DNA of 8,598 nucleotides from Candidatus Thorarchaeota archaeon SMTZ1-83 (GTDB taxonomy: Archaea; Asgardarchaeota; Thorarchaeia; Thorarchaeales; Thorarchaeaceae), in contig LRSK01000157.1 of the NCBI GenBank assembly GCA_001563325.1, positions 1 to 8,598 on the forward strand, read 5' to 3'. Numbering within the stretch: the first letter of the stretch is position 1; every line of letters begins with the position of its first letter. The notes under the pieces were generated by a model, which saw only the letters and a program-made list of their open reading frames with translations, did no database searches and was not told where the DNA came from. Both the position numbers and the translations under genes were made by a program. Of this stretch, positions 1-6,516 are shown one piece after another.

Positions 1-527
1 TATCCCGAAAGGTACAGGGGATTTGTGGGATCCGTAACATTGAGTATTAGTAAACCACTATTCCAATCTGCAACGTAGGCGACGTCGCCGACCACCTGTA
101 CGTCATAAACCGCACCACTGCCAGTATACCCGCCTATCTCCTCCGGATTTTTGGGGTCACTCACATTGATGATTTCTAGTCCATCAGATGTATCAGCAAC
201 GTAGACCAAATCGTCAGCCACATCCAGGGCAATTGGCAATCCGCCATCGTGAAATGAGGAGAGTTCCTTAGGATCTGTTCTGTCACTGACATTTATGAGA
301 ACGAGTCCACCTGGTGTCGGTTCGTTACGATCGATTACAAACGCGATTTCTCCCCTCACCTCGACATCCCAAGTGCTGCCTCCAGTATGAATCTGTCCAA
401 CCTTGACCAAGTCCAGATTCAACCCTTGATTCTGATTTAGTAGTATCCAAGCAACGGGTACAACAATGCAAATCACAAGCATCGCTATGGCCGCGGAAGC
501 GAAGAAGCGCCTTCCCTTAGGCTCCAT
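1..527 (-). CDS. Membrane-anchored LVIVD-repeat (beta-propeller) protein, 3' end outside window
   Basis: The visible part is 175 residues, read from the ATG at 527 to the window edge with no stop. Residues 10-30 form one hydrophobic segment (AAIAMLVICIVVPVAWILL) after a short basic start (KGRR), so an uncleaved signal anchor is likely, with the rest outside the cell. From about residue 40 the chain carries repeats of the LVIVD type: each has a strand of the form VAYVAD or LVYVAD, then a Gly-Leu and a strand ending in INVSD, then a DP.NP turn (for example GLEIINVSDPKNP). About three repeats are visible. Such repeats are known to fold into beta-propellers on archaeal and bacterial surface proteins; the ligand is unknown. 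The start is fixed by a TGA immediately before the ATG in the same frame and a GGTGAT ribosome site three bases further upstream. The family call is firm; the function is not known. Confidence 0.88.
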   Translation of the reverse strand, partial: MEPKGRRFFASAAIAMLVICIVVPVAWILLNQNQGLNLDLVKVGQIHTGGSTWDVEVRGEIAFVIDRNEPTPGGLVLINVSDRTDPKELSSFHDGGLPIALDVADDLVYVADTSDGLEIINVSDPKNPEEIGGYTGSGAVYDVQVVGDVAYVADWNSGLLILNVTDPTNPLYLSG

Positions 528-851
528 TCAATCACCTATTGCTTGTTTGAGAATATGCTATAAAACAGGCCCCAACGGAGCAAGTGCTCAGATTTGCAGT
601 TCGTGCTCTCCTGAATATCGAAACAGAATCTGAGGTGCTTTTCAGGAACTGCACGACTTGTAGTATTCTAACCCGTCTTTCTTTGGTGGGGTTTTGTCGT
701 GAAGAGAGGAATACTCTCTCCACGAAACTAGGGGACTATATCTGCGTTTCTTGCCCGCGAGCCAAGTAATCAGGAACTGACGTCTCATGAGGATTTGGTC
801 ATCCCGGTTGTATCGTAGTGGAGGGATAGAGCGAGTAATTGAACAGTTCTT
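528..851. other. Gene-free spacer between glycosyltransferase and LVIVD gene
   Basis: These 324 bases lie downstream of the glycosyltransferase stop and upstream of the LVIVD gene, both on the minus strand. Apart from the TATA-like box and ribosome site of the LVIVD gene I find no supported feature. Open frames of about 60 codons exist on both strands, but their translations are Ser/Arg/Cys-rich and lack recognisable motifs. No strong oligo-T terminator follows the glycosyltransferase stop on the minus strand, so some read-through is possible. Confidence 0.6.
557..565 (-). promoter_or_regulatory. TATA-like box of the LVIVD gene
   Basis: On the minus strand the sequence reads TTTTATAGC, centred about 34 bases before the ATG at 527. 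An archaeal TATA box sits about 26 bases before the transcript start, so transcription would start near 535 and leave a leader of about 8 bases that carries the GGTGAT motif (531-536). This is inferred from sequence and spacing only. Confidence 0.4.
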
Positions 852-3140
852 TCATCCTTGGTGCAAGAGTCCTGAGTAGTAGTCTAGATAGTCTTTTCCG
901 ATAGACTCTATATCTAGCCGTTCTTTCGCAAACTGCTGTCCTCGAGTGGCAATCTCATGGAGTGATTCCATCTTGTTGTTTGGATGAAGAACTGCCTCAA
1001 TATCTGTCCGGATGGAGTCAGGATGATCTGTTTCAATGAGAAATCCATTGATTCCATGCTCTATGTAGTCTGACGCACCGCCACGTTTGGGCGCAAATGT
1101 CAGAAACCCAGCTACCATACCCTCTAGAATCGAAATACCAAACTCCTCCTTGAAGCTACTGCAAACATACACGTTGGGCAGGTCATTCTGAATGTTCCTA
1201 ATGATACTCTGCTCTAACAGGCGTACCTTGGCATTCTGAACTGCAGGAACATGACAGAAATGGTCTCTAAGTTCTGGACGATTCTCCATCAACCTCTCGA
1301 TTCGCTCAATCACTGAGAGCTCTGTTGGACTCGGATCAGCAAGGTTTCCGCCGACTAGTACTAGATTGTAGGACTGATTCAGAGAAGACTCAATCCAAGC
1401 CTCCACAAGATTGTGTTGGCCTTTCAAAGGATGTAGACGGCCCACATTGAGGATGACAGGACGGTCTATTCCAGACTGACTCAATCGATAATTGCCGTCA
1501 TGTGAGGTAAGCAAATCTGGGAATAATCCAGCATCCTGTTCCCCAAGTTGGATTGAAGAGCGAACTCCTTCGGCCACAATCTTCAGGGGTTTCTTCCTAA
1601 TTTCACTATCAAGTAGGAGCTGTGGAAAATAGGGAAGCACTTGTGAATTCTTGCCCTCATACCCCATCAGAAGGAGTCCATCGACCCTATCAATGATTGA
1701 GTCTGCGATGAAGACCTTGTTCAAGTTGCGAAGAAGCTCAGGTTCATCCATGGTTCTGAAATCACCGTTATTCTTTGTGAAGGTCTTATGAGGGTCAGAG
1801 GTGAGCGTGAAGACCACTTTCTTCCCTAGTCTCTTGGCCAGACTCAGGACGGCCTGCGATGCATTGTCTGTGTATCGTATGTGAAGAATACTAGGATCAA
1901 TTTCGTAGCGCTCAACCGTCCGTCTGACGGCCCGCATGATCTCATACTCGTTTTGTAGAAAGTCTAATGCCTCATCATACAGCTCGAACGAAACGGGAAT
2001 GCGAATCAGCTTGTGCTTTTCGCTCAATCTCTCCAGTAGAGGTTCCGATTTCGCCCTATCCACTGGAAGAAGGCTAAACGTATAGATCTCCTTGATTTCA
2101 TCATTCCCTGCTAGGTAGTTTCCTAACTCACGAAGGAATGTGCCCAAGCCACTCCCACTTGACAACCCTGGACGAGTCAAGTCTCCATAGAACGCACATT
2201 GGACCAGTGTGATTCCTCCAGACGCGTCGCTCTCTCCATTCTCGCCGCCCCTCTCAAGCTCCCTGACTGATGCACTAATGAACTCTGAAAGCGTAGAAGA
2301 GTCATTAGGATCGACAGTCTTCAAGACTTTGATGGATTCGGAATCGCCCATCTGTGCAATAACATCAATTAGAGTATAGAGTACAGATGCATCCGATGAG
2401 GGCTGACGAATCAGGTCATAGACGGTCTCAAGTAAGGAGGTTTCACCCAGCTCGCCGATGTATCGAAGTAGTGCACAGAGAACCGCATTATCCAATCTAT
2501 GATCGGCAAGGTAGTCCTTTAGTTCTGCATTCGATAACAGACCTAGTCTGTGTTCAGCAAGCAAGTCGAAGAGGAATCTGGTCGCACGGCCATCGACCGA
2601 TGCCGATTTCGACCAGCCGCGAAGAATCTCAGATAGGTCACTAGTGTCACGTGAGTTCCTAGTACGAAACAGATGGGCAATCAGTACGTCAATATATGGC
2701 GAGCTGCCAGCTTGATCGAGGAGGACTCTATCTAGGTCAGGCGTATAAACCTCCAGGAGCGCGAGAAGAGCTAGGTAGCGGTGGACCACAGTTCCGCCAT
2801 TGCTCAAGAGCTCTGCCCAATCTCCTCCTCCATGAAGGAACAGTAAGTTTCGAGCCCAATGTAGACTCGCCTCATGTAGATCCTGAATCACCTCTGGTCT
2901 TGGACTGCCAGTTGCCACTGGCACTTGAAGCCTATTGACAAGAAAGAGACAGTATCGGAGTAGGGAGTAGGTGTCTGTCACACATGGTATAATCTTGGGT
3001 ACAGATTCGCACAGGTGTTCTATCACATCACCTGAAACGTGTTTTTCTAGATCATTCTCTATTTCACTGAGTATCGAATCTACGTCTAACTCACTGAATG
3101 AGTCGATTACTGTCCTATAGTCGCTCGTACACGGAACCAT
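852..3140 (-). CDS. GT4-type glycosyltransferase with long N-terminal helical (HEAT-like) domain
   Basis: A 762-residue protein. Residues about 310-762 form a GT-B fold of family GT4. The N-terminal Rossmann half starts with ITLVQCAF and has the Gly-rich loop SSGSGLGTFLRELG (327-340) of sucrose-synthase and sucrose-phosphate-synthase-like enzymes, and a SDPHK motif near 448-452. The C-terminal half has ILNVGRLHPLKG (563-574), in which R568 and K573 should bind the donor phosphates, and the E-x7-E motif with E665 and E673 (KEEFGISILE). These imply a retaining transferase using a nucleotide-activated sugar; donor and acceptor cannot be read from the sequence. Residues 1-300 are helical, with two HEAT-like units near 218-246 and 250-276, and are not part of usual GT4 enzymes. 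No membrane segment or signal peptide is seen, so it is probably cytosolic. The ATG is supported by an in-frame TAA two codons upstream. No properly spaced ribosome site is visible, so the message may be leaderless or nearly so. Confidence 0.9.
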   Translation of the reverse strand: MVPCTSDYRTVIDSFSELDVDSILSEIENDLEKHVSGDVIEHLCESVPKIIPCVTDTYSLLRYCLFLVNRLQVPVATGSPRPEVIQDLHEASLHWARNLLFLHGGGDWAELLSNGGTVVHRYLALLALLEVYTPDLDRVLLDQAGSSPYIDVLIAHLFRTRNSRDTSDLSEILRGWSKSASVDGRATRFLFDLLAEHRLGLLSNAELKDYLADHRLDNAVLCALLRYIGELGETSLLETVYDLIRQPSSDASVLYTLIDVIAQMGDSESIKVLKTVDPNDSSTLSEFISASVRELERGGENGESDASGGITLVQCAFYGDLTRPGLSSGSGLGTFLRELGNYLAGNDEIKEIYTFSLLPVDRAKSEPLLERLSEKHKLIRIPVSFELYDEALDFLQNEYEIMRAVRRTVERYEIDPSILHIRYTDNASQAVLSLAKRLGKKVVFTLTSDPHKTFTKNNGDFRTMDEPELLRNLNKVFIADSIIDRVDGLLLMGYEGKNSQVLPYFPQLLLDSEIRKKPLKIVAEGVRSSIQLGEQDAGLFPDLLTSHDGNYRLSQSGIDRPVILNVGRLHPLKGQHNLVEAWIESSLNQSYNLVLVGGNLADPSPTELSVIERIERLMENRPELRDHFCHVPAVQNAKVRLLEQSIIRNIQNDLPNVYVCSSFKEEFGISILEGMVAGFLTFAPKRGGASDYIEHGINGFLIETDHPDSIRTDIEAVLHPNNKMESLHEIATRGQQFAKERLDIESIGKDYLDYYSGLLHQG

Positions 3141-3171
3141 CCTTTATGAGAAGGCAGAGTTAGACTGCCGA

Positions 3172-3178
3172 GTATTAC
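3172..3178 (-). promoter_or_regulatory. Possible TATA-like box of the glycosyltransferase gene
   Basis: The minus strand reads TAATACT here, about 35 bases before the ATG at 3140. Transcription would then start roughly 10 bases before the gene, in keeping with the missing ribosome site. The match to the archaeal box is weak. Confidence 0.25.
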
Positions 3179-3382
3179 CCATCCAATCGACTGGCTGTTT
3201 TTCTACGTTGTGGATTCATAGAAGAATGAGACTGGTGGCGAGCTTCCAGAGTGGCTCAAAGCGACCAACAGCCTCTCCTGAAGATGTTGCTCTGATTGCA
3301 CCGGACTTCATTCTGATGCCTGTACTTCTGATTCTTGGATTCAACTCGTTCTTCAAACAGAGAGTATGAAGGGAGAAGTTAT

Positions 3383-3400
3383 GGGGGGCCCACACCCCCC
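3383..3400 (+). terminator. G6/C6 hairpin, possible terminator before uvsE
   Basis: Six G are followed by the loop CCCACA and six C, giving a perfect 6-base-pair GC stem. The following 30 bases on the plus strand are pyrimidine-rich and end in CTCTTTT. It could stop transcription coming from upstream and so insulate uvsE, whose TATA-like box starts 27 bases further on. The T tract is broken, so the terminator role is uncertain; the inverted repeat itself is plain. Confidence 0.35.
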
Positions 3401-3426
3401 TCTTCAGATCTTAATCTTCAATCCTC

Positions 3427-3434
3427 TTTTAAAG
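3427..3434 (+). promoter_or_regulatory. TATA-like box of uvsE
   Basis: TTTTAAAG is centred about 37 bases before the ATG at 3467, predicting a transcript start near 3457 and a leader of about 10 bases. The in-frame TTG at 3335 and ATG at 3440 would then lie upstream of the transcript start, which supports the ATG at 3467 as the uvsE start. Confidence 0.45.
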
Positions 3435-3466
3435 CCGACATGGAGGGTATTGCTAGGTTCGTCAGC

Positions 3467-4351
3467 ATGCGTATTGGTTACCCCTGCATCAATCTCTCGG
3501 TCGGTTGTTCCAGCGCCTCCACATTCCGACTGAAGTCATACTCTAGAGATCGTCTACGTGACACAGTCGAGGCTAACTTGGGCTGCCTTGCTCGAATACT
3601 TGCTTTCAACAGGAACAATGGAGTCCTCTTCTTCCGGATTACTTCAGATCTTGTTCCCTTTGCCAGTCATCCTGTCATGGATTTCCCTTGGCAGGACCAT
3701 TTCAGAGGTATGTTTGAAGACATTGGCAAATTCATCAAGAAGTCAGGGATGCGCGTCTCAATGCATCCGGGTCAATACACGCTACTCAATTCCAATAGAG
3801 AGACTGTCTTTGATAACAGCGTAAAGGATCTTGAATACCATACGCAGGTCTTGGACCTACTAGAAACAGACTCGAAAGCGAAAGTGCAAATACACGTTGG
3901 TGGAGTCTACGGTGCGAAACTGGATGCAATGGACCGGTTTGTCCGCAGATACGAAACTCTCAGCAAGAACTTGCGGAAGAGACTCGTCATAGAGAACGAC
4001 GAGCGAAACTACTCGGTCATGGATTGCATTGAAATCCACGAAGAAACGGGAATCCCAGTTGTCCTCGATACTCTTCATCATGAGGTGCTCAACAATGGAG
4101 AGTCTATACCAGAGGTTCTCGCTCAGATTTCAAAGACTTGGGAGAGTCGTGATGGTGCACCCATTGTACACTACAGCTCGCAACAACCGGGTAGCCGTCC
4201 AGGCGCTCACGCCAAGACTCTGGACGTTAGCCATTTCCGTCAGTTTCTGAAGAACGTCGAAGGAATGGATTTCGATGTTATGCTGGAAGTCAAGGACAAG
4301 AATCACTCTGCAGTGAAAGCTATTGGCATTGCGGGGGCTGAGTTTCAGTGA
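3467..4351 (+). CDS. uvsE: UV damage endonuclease UvsE/UVDE
   Basis: A 294-residue TIM-barrel endonuclease that nicks DNA on the 5' side of UV photoproducts (cyclobutane dimers and 6-4 products), starting an excision repair path independent of UvrABC. It can be aligned by eye with the Thermus thermophilus enzyme from the first residues (MRIGYPCINL) to near the C-terminus (VMLEVKDK). The expected metal ligands are present: H68 (SHP), H100 (SMHPGQY), H143 (HVGGVYG), E176 (IENDER), D201 and H204 (DTLHH), H235 and E274; Q103, Y104 and the GAHA motif (H248) are also kept. One difference stands out: the residue two before H235 is Ile233, where the T. thermophilus enzyme has the lysine reported to be carboxylated. 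I chose the ATG at 3467 because homologs start at MRIGY and because of the TATA-like box position; the frame stays open further upstream, but that part is low-complexity and unlike the family. Its stop overlaps the GTG of the next, apparently broken, gene. Confidence 0.95.
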   Translation: MRIGYPCINLSVGCSSASTFRLKSYSRDRLRDTVEANLGCLARILAFNRNNGVLFFRITSDLVPFASHPVMDFPWQDHFRGMFEDIGKFIKKSGMRVSMHPGQYTLLNSNRETVFDNSVKDLEYHTQVLDLLETDSKAKVQIHVGGVYGAKLDAMDRFVRRYETLSKNLRKRLVIENDERNYSVMDCIEIHEETGIPVVLDTLHHEVLNNGESIPEVLAQISKTWESRDGAPIVHYSSQQPGSRPGAHAKTLDVSHFRQFLKNVEGMDFDVMLEVKDKNHSAVKAIGIAGAEFQ

Positions 4352-4610
4352 CTGATGTGTTCAAGAAAGATGTGGATGGAAAGTACTTCGAAATAGAGGC
4401 ATTCAACACGATGTCGAGCTGTTTGACCTGAAAGAAGGGGTCTGGAAGTTGAACCCGTCATCTTATGACGCGCGATCCGTTGATGATATCTAGGCGTTGC
4501 TTCATAATAGCGACCACACTGTACCTGACAATGACACTCCACCCACAAGACGTGACCTACTCTACATCGCACTCCTCCTCGGAATGGACACTGTGCACTA
4601 TCCTCCATGA
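4348..4610 (+). pseudogene. Decayed small gene overlapping the end of uvsE
   Basis: A GTG at 4348 overlaps the uvsE stop by four bases (GTGA), a usual sign of translational coupling. The frame reads VTDVFKKDVDGKYFEIEAF and soon meets a TGA at 4429. If one base is missing near 4405, translation moves at 4407 to a frame reading HDVELFDLKEGVWKLNPSS and on to DARSVDDI, then an in-frame TAG at 4491-4493. Beyond the TAG the same frame continues for 38 codons (including RRDLLYIALLLGMDTVHY) to a TGA at 4608. All three pieces look like ordinary protein, so I read them as one gene of about 88 codons damaged by a frameshift and a nonsense change. I do not recognise the family. Alternatives are chance open frames, a sequencing error at the frameshift, or read-through of the TAG. 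Confidence 0.42.
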
Positions 4611-4668
4611 TTATTCCGAAAAGTATAATATGGAGCAGAAGACGTAAGGAAGATACACGATACACAAT

Positions 4669-4677
4669 CTTAAATAC
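4669..4677 (+). promoter_or_regulatory. TATA-like box of the ribbon-helix-helix gene
   Basis: CTTAAATAC is centred about 38 bases before the GTG at 4711, predicting a transcript start near 4699 and a leader of about 12 bases. A second AT-rich element (AGTATAATAT, near 4622-4631) lies further upstream and is less well placed. Confidence 0.42.
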
Positions 4678-4710
4678 AGATTGAACATATTACAACTCGG
4701 GTTAGTTCCA

Positions 4711-5037
4711 GTGCCTGAAAAGAAGGAGAAACCAAAACGGACCACTCTGCGAGAGAGAGTGTTGAAGAACATCTCTGCAGCAGGATTTGAAGGAGAGGAA
4801 CGGGACATTCCTGTTGTAGCTAGAATGAACAAACGGGTCGTCGAAACCCTGGATTCAATGGTTGCCATTGGGATTTTCAAAAGTCGTTCCGAGGCTGCGG
4901 CCGCACTTGTGGAGGGGGCAATATCTTCAAGGGAGGATCTCTTTGCTAACATTCGCAAACAAGCAGAGAGTCTTAACAAGCGACAGGATGCCGCAATTGA
5001 AGAGGCGCAAGACGCCATTCTTGGAGAACTGAAATGA
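4711..5037 (+). CDS. Small ribbon-helix-helix (CopG/MetJ-like) protein, probable DNA-binding regulator
   Basis: A 108-residue protein. Residues 1-20 are very basic (PEKKEKPKR). Residues 33-71 fit a ribbon-helix-helix domain: a strand IPVVARM (33-39), a first helix (40-53), the turn GIFKSRSE (54-61) and a second helix (60-71). The pattern of a Leu-Asp in the first helix and a Ser-Arg-Ser-Glu before the second is typical of CopG-like proteins, which dimerise and insert the two strands into the DNA major groove. Residues 75-108 form a charged helix rich in Glu, Gln and Ala, perhaps for oligomerisation. An in-frame TTG at 4681 gives a longer form, but it lies before the expected transcript start, so GTG at 4711 is preferred. 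No toxin gene follows: the next gene is convergent. Targets are unknown; a chromatin or regulator role is inference. Confidence 0.75.
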   Translation: MPEKKEKPKRTTLRERVLKNISAAGFEGEERDIPVVARMNKRVVETLDSMVAIGIFKSRSEAAAALVEGAISSREDLFANIRKQAESLNKRQDAAIEEAQDAILGELK

Positions 5038-5062
5038 CCGCATGCAAACATTATTGTCAATT

Positions 5063-6516
5063 CTAAGGAGATAACTCATCAACCATCAATCGATCAATAT
5101 CTTGCATCCTGTCTGAAATTCTCTTCCGAAGCGTCGCGACCCCTCTAGAATCGCTAATCTCCAATGCGTCCTCTAGAATCGCCCGGGCATCCTTGAGTTG
5201 ACCATTATTCTGATAGAACTCAGATTTCAGCATAGCAGCCTGCATTCTGATTCCAGGCAGGTCACGTTCAGTTGCATACTTTTCAAGCTTGGAGAGCCAC
5301 CTTCCTGGCTTGCGAGACCAAGAAGCGCCACATTCTGCTCACCATGAACCTGACCCACTCGTTCGAAGATATCCCAAGTCTTCTCGAAGAAGTCCATGGC
5401 AGATAGGTAATCACACTTCGCTAGTTCAACCAATCCTGCAACGTGGTAAAACCTTCCCAAGTATCGATCTAACCCACTCTTGATGACCAGCTTGTATGCC
5501 TCAGCAAGATTCTCTTCAGCTTCATCCACTCTATTGAGGAGGGCCAGGGCAGCTGCCTTCTGTAAATATGGAATCAGAAACCCAAGATCTCCAGAGTCCT
5601 CAGTATAAGAGTCAATCAGTTCCAGAGCCTTTTCACCATCACCAAGAGAAATGTAGACTCTACCGATTGGCGCAAGTTGGTACCCTTCAGCATCGAATTG
5701 GTATACTTTTGCTGATTCTAGATAGCATGAGATTGCTAGGTCGTACTCACCTGCGACTTCAAACACGAGACCTGAGTCATGCAAGACTTCCTGCTCTAGA
5801 TAGGGCACTTCAAGCTCGCGAATAAGCTGATAGGACTCTTCGAACCGGTCAATCGCCTTCTTAATACTGATGTTCTTGAAAGCCTCGCCTTGACATGCGA
5901 GGTTCATACACTTGTGTATGGATTCATCATAGGCTTCTGCTAGTTCTATGCCTTCTTGGAAGACAGCAACTGCGTCCTCCTTTTCGCCTTCAATCCTTCT
6001 TGCCCATCCCTCGTAGAAACAGGCCTGAGCTTCAAAACATCTCAGAAGAGGGTTCTTTGCTATAAGTTCCCTAGCCTTTTCAACTGGTTCAAGTTGACTC
6101 GGGATGTCACCGAAAGCGGGCCAGTGGAAGTGGGCATGCAGAAGGTGAAGCTCGGTAAGAATCCAATCCTCTGTAGACTCTTCCATCAGATTCTCTATGG
6201 CTTGGACAACAATGTCATGAAATCGTATCTGATCTCTCTCAAAAGAAGCATGAATGTGTCCCCATGGAACTATGTAAGGAACGTCCTTGAATTTCTGATT
6301 TATGAGCCCTATTTCATCCTCAAGTCTACACCACCAGGCCTGAACTGCTGCTATGTAAGCCAGATTGGTTGGAACGTCACTCTCAAGGACAACATGACAT
6401 AGACTATGCACTAGATCGTAGTAGCTGCTCGATTCATCCATGAGGGAGTTCAAAATGGACTGTGCTTCATCATCGATGAACGGATAGTACTTCGTGATGG
6501 TCCCCATTGGTTTCAT
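5063..6516 (-). pseudogene. TPR protein, tandem paralog broken by a ~52-base deletion and frameshift
   Basis: The gene starts at ATG 6516 with the ribosome site AAGGAG (6525-6530, spacing 8), and the ATG overlaps the stop of the upstream paralog (ATGA). The first 402 codons follow the paralog throughout: the start GTITKYYPFIDDEAQ, a WGHIH segment, and TPR-like helix pairs. At about 5308 the frame is lost: 27 foreign residues follow and a TGA ends the 429-residue product near 5227. The correct C-terminal part continues in another frame (PGRWLSKLE through MLKSEFYQNNGQLKD and SDSRGVATLRKR to a TAG at 5063). Compared with the paralog, 17 codons plus one base are missing between LGLA and PGRW, that is 52 bases; restoring them gives about 501 residues, the paralog's length. 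The truncated product lacks the last repeat and C-terminal helix but may still be made. The 3' piece has an ATG at 5245 but no ribosome site. TPR proteins act as binding scaffolds; the partner is unknown. Confidence 0.82.
6419..6504 (-). repeat. 5' block of the broken TPR gene, 86 bp, near-identical to 7921-8006
   Basis: It matches 7921-8006 at 84 of 86 positions, with the first 68 plus-strand bases (6419-6486) identical. The two differences are both silent (Ile ATC/ATT and Tyr TAC/TAT). It encodes the stretch from GTITKYYPF to SSSYYD. Sequence on either side is clearly less similar. Confidence 0.95.

Noticed and set aside
532..723. Open frame of 63 codons on the minus strand before the LVIVD gene
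   Set aside because: Its GTG start has no clear ribosome site, the product is rich in Ser, Arg and Thr without motifs, and it overlaps the TATA-like box and ribosome site of the LVIVD gene.
3335..3466. N-terminal extension of uvsE starting at TTG 3335
   Set aside because: It runs through the G6/C6 hairpin and the TATA-like box, has low-complexity content, and homologs begin at MRIGY; the ATG at 3467 fits better.
4491..4493. TAG as a pyrrolysine codon in the gene after uvsE
   Set aside because: The same gene also needs a frameshift, no pyrrolysine genes are visible, and decay explains both lesions more simply.
4345..4665. Open frame of 106 codons on the minus strand opposite the uvsE end
   Set aside because: The translation is rich in Cys, His and Arg with no motif, has no ribosome site, and lies opposite the more protein-like plus-strand pieces.
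5142..5182. 13-bp direct repeat CCTCTAGAATCGC at 5142-5154 and 5170-5182
   Set aside because: The two copies lie within the TPR coding sequence, are read in different frames (SDSRG and AILED), and have no further repeats around them; likely chance.
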